A stretch of 64,000 bases of DNA from Lentinus brumalis (lineage: Eukaryota > Basidiomycota > Agaricomycetes > Polyporales > Polyporaceae), in the NCBI GenBank assembly GCA_001792895.1, contig MARA01000008.1:744001-808000 (forward strand), read 5' to 3'. Positions within the stretch are counted from its first letter, which is position 1; each line of letters opens with the position of its first letter. Shown piece by piece: positions 61,576-64,000 of this stretch. Below the pieces are notes generated by a model. That model saw nothing but the letters and a program-made list of their open reading frames with translations, had not been told where the DNA came from and made no database searches. A program made the translations under genes and the position numbers.

Positions 61576-62644
61576 TGATACGGCAGCTGCGTCTCTGAGG
61601 GCGGAACACCCAACAAATGACAACAACCAACCTGTAAGGGTGCGAGTGGGCTAGTCGATTCTCGGTCGAGCGGCGACGAAGTCGAGCGTCGGAGGTTCGC
61701 GAGGTCGAAGAGCTCGAAAAGGGGAGGGAAGAAGGCGAAAGTAGTGCGAGGGAAAAGGGGGATCGGCGGGGTGTCGGCGATATATAGCCTAACGACGAAT
61801 AGCCGTCGGCAAGACGAAACCTCGAGGCACTCCGACCTCGATGCGAAGACTCTGCGACGCGATAGTGCGACGAATCGGTCCCGTCCTGGGTGCGCGAGAC
61901 GACGAAGTCCGTCCTGGACAACTTGGGGCCACGATAGGCTGAGAGGAGACCACGATAGGTCGACTGGGTCACGATAGACCGACTAGGGCCACGATAGGCC
62001 GAACGCGGAGGCTCGTCTTGAGCGAAACCGGCCCTTCCTGGGCTACCCTTCCTGGGCTACTTGCTAGGTCGACGATACGACACCGGCCGACGATACGGCG
62101 AAACTATGAGAAGACTCGGCGACTCAACTAGACCTTGGGCTTGGAGCGACTCCGGCTCGAAACTTGGCGAAAACGTCGAAGAGCGTCGAAACGACCTCGA
62201 GACGAGAGCTCGTGACGGAGAGGGGGAAAGGTTCTCTAATTAGACGCTAAGACCTCGACCGAAGTACATCGAACTACGTGAATAACCTAAATAGGCTAAC
62301 CTGACTCGAATCGACGAACTGCCTCGGAGGTCGTGCCGAAGTCCATGCGGCGCACCTGCCAAGCGACTGCGCACGGACCTCTGGCATAATCGGCGGCCGA
62401 AGTGGTGCGATCATCGACCGAAGTCGCGCCATCGTCGAGCGAAGCCGGGCCCCGCTGACTATCCGTCGACGCGTCATAGCCCGAAGTCGGAGTGAGCTAA
62501 CCGTCCAAAGTCGACGTTCGAAGTGGGCGAGTCGAGAAGTGGCAGAGCGTTGTGGGCCCGAACCTAGTAGACCGAACTGTGTCGACCTCGAAGCCCTTCG
62601 GAAGATAGGCGTTTTCAGGGCGCAGAGAGTAGCAGAGCACATCA
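61576..62644 (-). repeat. 5' LTR of the Ty3/gypsy element
   Basis: 1069 bp, same length as the other LTR and nearly identical to it. It ends (plus strand) in GCACATCA, followed by the duplication GCGG. Confidence 0.93.
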
Positions 62645-62666
62645 GCGGGAGTGCGACCGCAGTCGC

Positions 62667-63119
62667 ATGACAAACCTCTTGCGACGCACTTCTCCGAAGT
62701 CTAGTGAGTCCACTCCACCCTCGCCTTCCGCGATGACTTGCCGACCATCCTTGTCAGAGCTACAAGATCTGGAATCGACAACGTCCCTCAAGGCATCAGT
62801 AGAGTACCCGGGCAAAGCGATGGTAGGTGAGATCATCGTGGCTTACCGGTCAGTTGGGATTAATGTCCGCTCGCAGGTGTTCCGCAGCGTGTACGATGCC
62901 ACGGTATCTTATGAAGCCGCTTCCTTGATGAAGAGGCTTTGCGTTACCGACCTGTGTCCCGGAGACTACGTGCTGGTGGAGTGCATGCTTGTCAGGAACA
63001 TCTCGCCGCAGGATGGGTCGTGGACGGTCAAGTTCGACTTATGCTCTCTTTCCCTTCTGTCCGGCGCCGCTCGGCGACCCGTCCCTGAACATGATAGCGG
63101 ATTCCGCGGGGAGATGTAG
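62667..63119 (+). CDS. Uncharacterised small protein next to the LTR insertion
   Basis: Open frame of 150 codons from the ATG at 62667 (MTNLLRRTSPKSSEST). It is also open upstream to the element border, so it may be the 3' part of a gene cut by the retrotransposon. The segment DYVLVECMLVRNISPQDGSW and what follows resembles in pattern the third exon of the gene at 42956 (LLVSLSFYEVVQRGRPRV), suggesting the same family. No known domain was recognised. A nucleotidyltransferase-like gene follows 95 bp downstream, as a similar gene follows 42956-43644. Confidence 0.45.
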   Translation: MTNLLRRTSPKSSESTPPSPSAMTCRPSLSELQDLESTTSLKASVEYPGKAMVGEIIVAYRSVGINVRSQVFRSVYDATVSYEAASLMKRLCVTDLCPGDYVLVECMLVRNISPQDGSWTVKFDLCSLSLLSGAARRPVPEHDSGFRGEM

Positions 63120-63213
63120 ATCTCGATTTTAGGTTTTGTGGCAGTGTTAGCGCTCCTCCTCCCGTATAAGCAACCGTGCCTTGTCTTCCGCTCCTCTACA
63201 CGCACTCTACATC

Positions 63214-64000
63214 ATGTTCGATGTCCCCACGCCCACTCGCCCGCTATTCCGTGGTCTGCCCAACGACATATCTGTAGACATCGTCTCCCGAATGGACGTC
63301 GACCAGCTCGTTCGGCTGAAATCGACGTGCACCTTGGCGGAAGAGTACGTCGCTGCCACCATCCACATGCGGTCCCGCGCACTGCTCGACCGCGATATAC
63401 GCAACTATGCCGGCTTCATTCACGTGTTGGCTGAGACTCGCGCGGTAGTCGGAGGTATCGCAGCCCTCTACATCCTCTTCCCTTACCACGGCGCCCCTCC
63501 CTTTGTCGACATCTTCGCCCCCGACGACACGTACGACAGGCTCCTTGAGTACCTGCTATTCGAGGAGGGTTTCGGTTATCGGCGCGTGGTGCCCGGGTCC
63601 GACCGGACGGAAGGGGACGAGGACGATAGCCAGGACAGCGACAGCGGCCAGGAGTCAGACGAGGACCTGATGGAGTTCATTCCTCCCGGCGCCCGTCTCG
63701 TCGTACCCGCCCGCTACCCTGACGGGGTGTCCGTCATGCATCGCCTCACTCGTGGCGACATAACGGACGGTGCATTCTGCATCAACCTGGTACGCAGCAC
63801 GACGTGTTCGCCTTTGTTACCCATCACGTCCGAAATCCACACTGCCCTCTTCAACTACGTGTCCCCGTTCAGCTTCTGCTCGTCGTACACCGCGCTGAAC
63901 CGGTTGTCCCGTGCGCTTCTCACCCCTTCCCGCATGGAGGACTATCATGTCCCGCCCAAGGCTCTCCGTCCCGCGTGCGCTGCGTGGGCACGTAATGGCT
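63214..64000 (+). CDS. F-box/nucleotidyltransferase-fold-like protein, runs off the window
   Basis: The start at 63214 (MFDVPTPTRPLFRGLPNDIS) is followed by a frame open to the window end, 262 codons. Residues about 13-50 fit an F-box (LPNDISVDIVSRMDVDQLVR). RAVVGGIAALYILFP and PFVDIFAP then give the G-G helix plus Asp arrangement of the nucleotidyltransferase fold, with a reduced metal site. An acidic stretch (EGDEDDSQDSDSGQESDED) follows. The later part aligns in pattern with the protein at 43840-44673 (YPDGVSVMHRLTRGDI against WSGVSSHVTLRRGTST). The C-terminus is missing because the window ends. GTATAAG near 63161 may be a TATA element. Confidence 0.6.
   Translation, partial: MFDVPTPTRPLFRGLPNDISVDIVSRMDVDQLVRLKSTCTLAEEYVAATIHMRSRALLDRDIRNYAGFIHVLAETRAVVGGIAALYILFPYHGAPPFVDIFAPDDTYDRLLEYLLFEEGFGYRRVVPGSDRTEGDEDDSQDSDSGQESDEDLMEFIPPGARLVVPARYPDGVSVMHRLTRGDITDGAFCINLVRSTTCSPLLPITSEIHTALFNYVSPFSFCSSYTALNRLSRALLTPSRMEDYHVPPKALRPACAAWARNG

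Larger units (their letters stand above)
46824..62644 (-). mobile_element. Ty3/gypsy LTR retrotransposon with antisense gene module
   Basis: Two 1069-bp LTRs bound the element, with TG...CA ends and a 4-bp duplication GCGG at 46820-46823 and 62645-62648. Gag and pol lie on the minus strand in the order gag, protease, RT, RNase H, integrase, so the right LTR is the 5' LTR. A GA-rich tract adjoins the left LTR and a PBS-like TGG sequence adjoins the right one. Internal additions are about 3.1 kb of nested DNA in gag (about 57.4-60.5 kb) and a 3.7-kb plus-strand gene module (47893-51640). Total length is 15.8 kb. Confidence 0.93.

Overview
The window is nuclear DNA of a filamentous basidiomycete, most likely a wood- or litter-decay Agaricomycete. 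Genes are broken by many 50-70 bp GT-AG introns. The content is typical of that group: expanded secreted sedolisin proteases, a HET-domain protein, F-box proteins, and several fungal classes of transposable element. No bacterial operon, CRISPR array or rRNA gene is visible.

Positions 1-31.2 kb are mostly host genes. There is an AIP1/WDR1-type actin regulator (75-2544, minus) and a Mad3/BubR1-like spindle-checkpoint protein with two KEN boxes (2836-4603, minus). A hAT transposon (4871-9374) follows, whose transposase gene is split by a 710-bp non-autonomous hAT element. Three sedolisin (S53) genes at 10.5-12.7, 17.3-19.5 and 21.0-23.4 kb are interleaved with an F-box gene and a HET-domain gene. 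An F-box/zinc-finger gene (25.2-27.7 kb) and a secreted GH47 alpha-1,2-mannosidase (28.8-31.2 kb) complete this part.

Positions 31.6-42.3 kb hold two adjacent large elements. The first is an apparently intact 4.37-kb hAT element with a perfect 8-bp target duplication. The second is a 5.8-kb tyrosine-recombinase retrotransposon of Ngaro type (gag, RT/RNase H, tyrosine recombinase, split direct repeats) that sits inside a small host reading frame.

Positions 42.9-46.8 kb and 62.6-64.0 kb are one stretch of small unrecognised genes. They include two clear paralogues with the same exon layout and two nucleotidyltransferase-fold-like proteins. A 15.8-kb Ty3/gypsy LTR retrotransposon (46824-62644) splits the stretch. 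Its 1069-bp LTRs are almost identical. Gag and pol lie on the minus strand, and gag is interrupted by about 3.1 kb of nested DNA containing two MITEs. Pol carries many apparent single-base deletions. Between integrase and the 3' LTR lies a 3.7-kb module, bounded by two copies of the polypurine-tract sequence, with two spliced genes on the opposite strand. One of them has a Zn2Cys6-like cysteine cluster. This antisense, intron-containing cargo is the most unusual feature of the window.

Exon boundaries were read by eye and are approximate unless positions are stated. Family assignments rest on recognised motifs, not on database searches.
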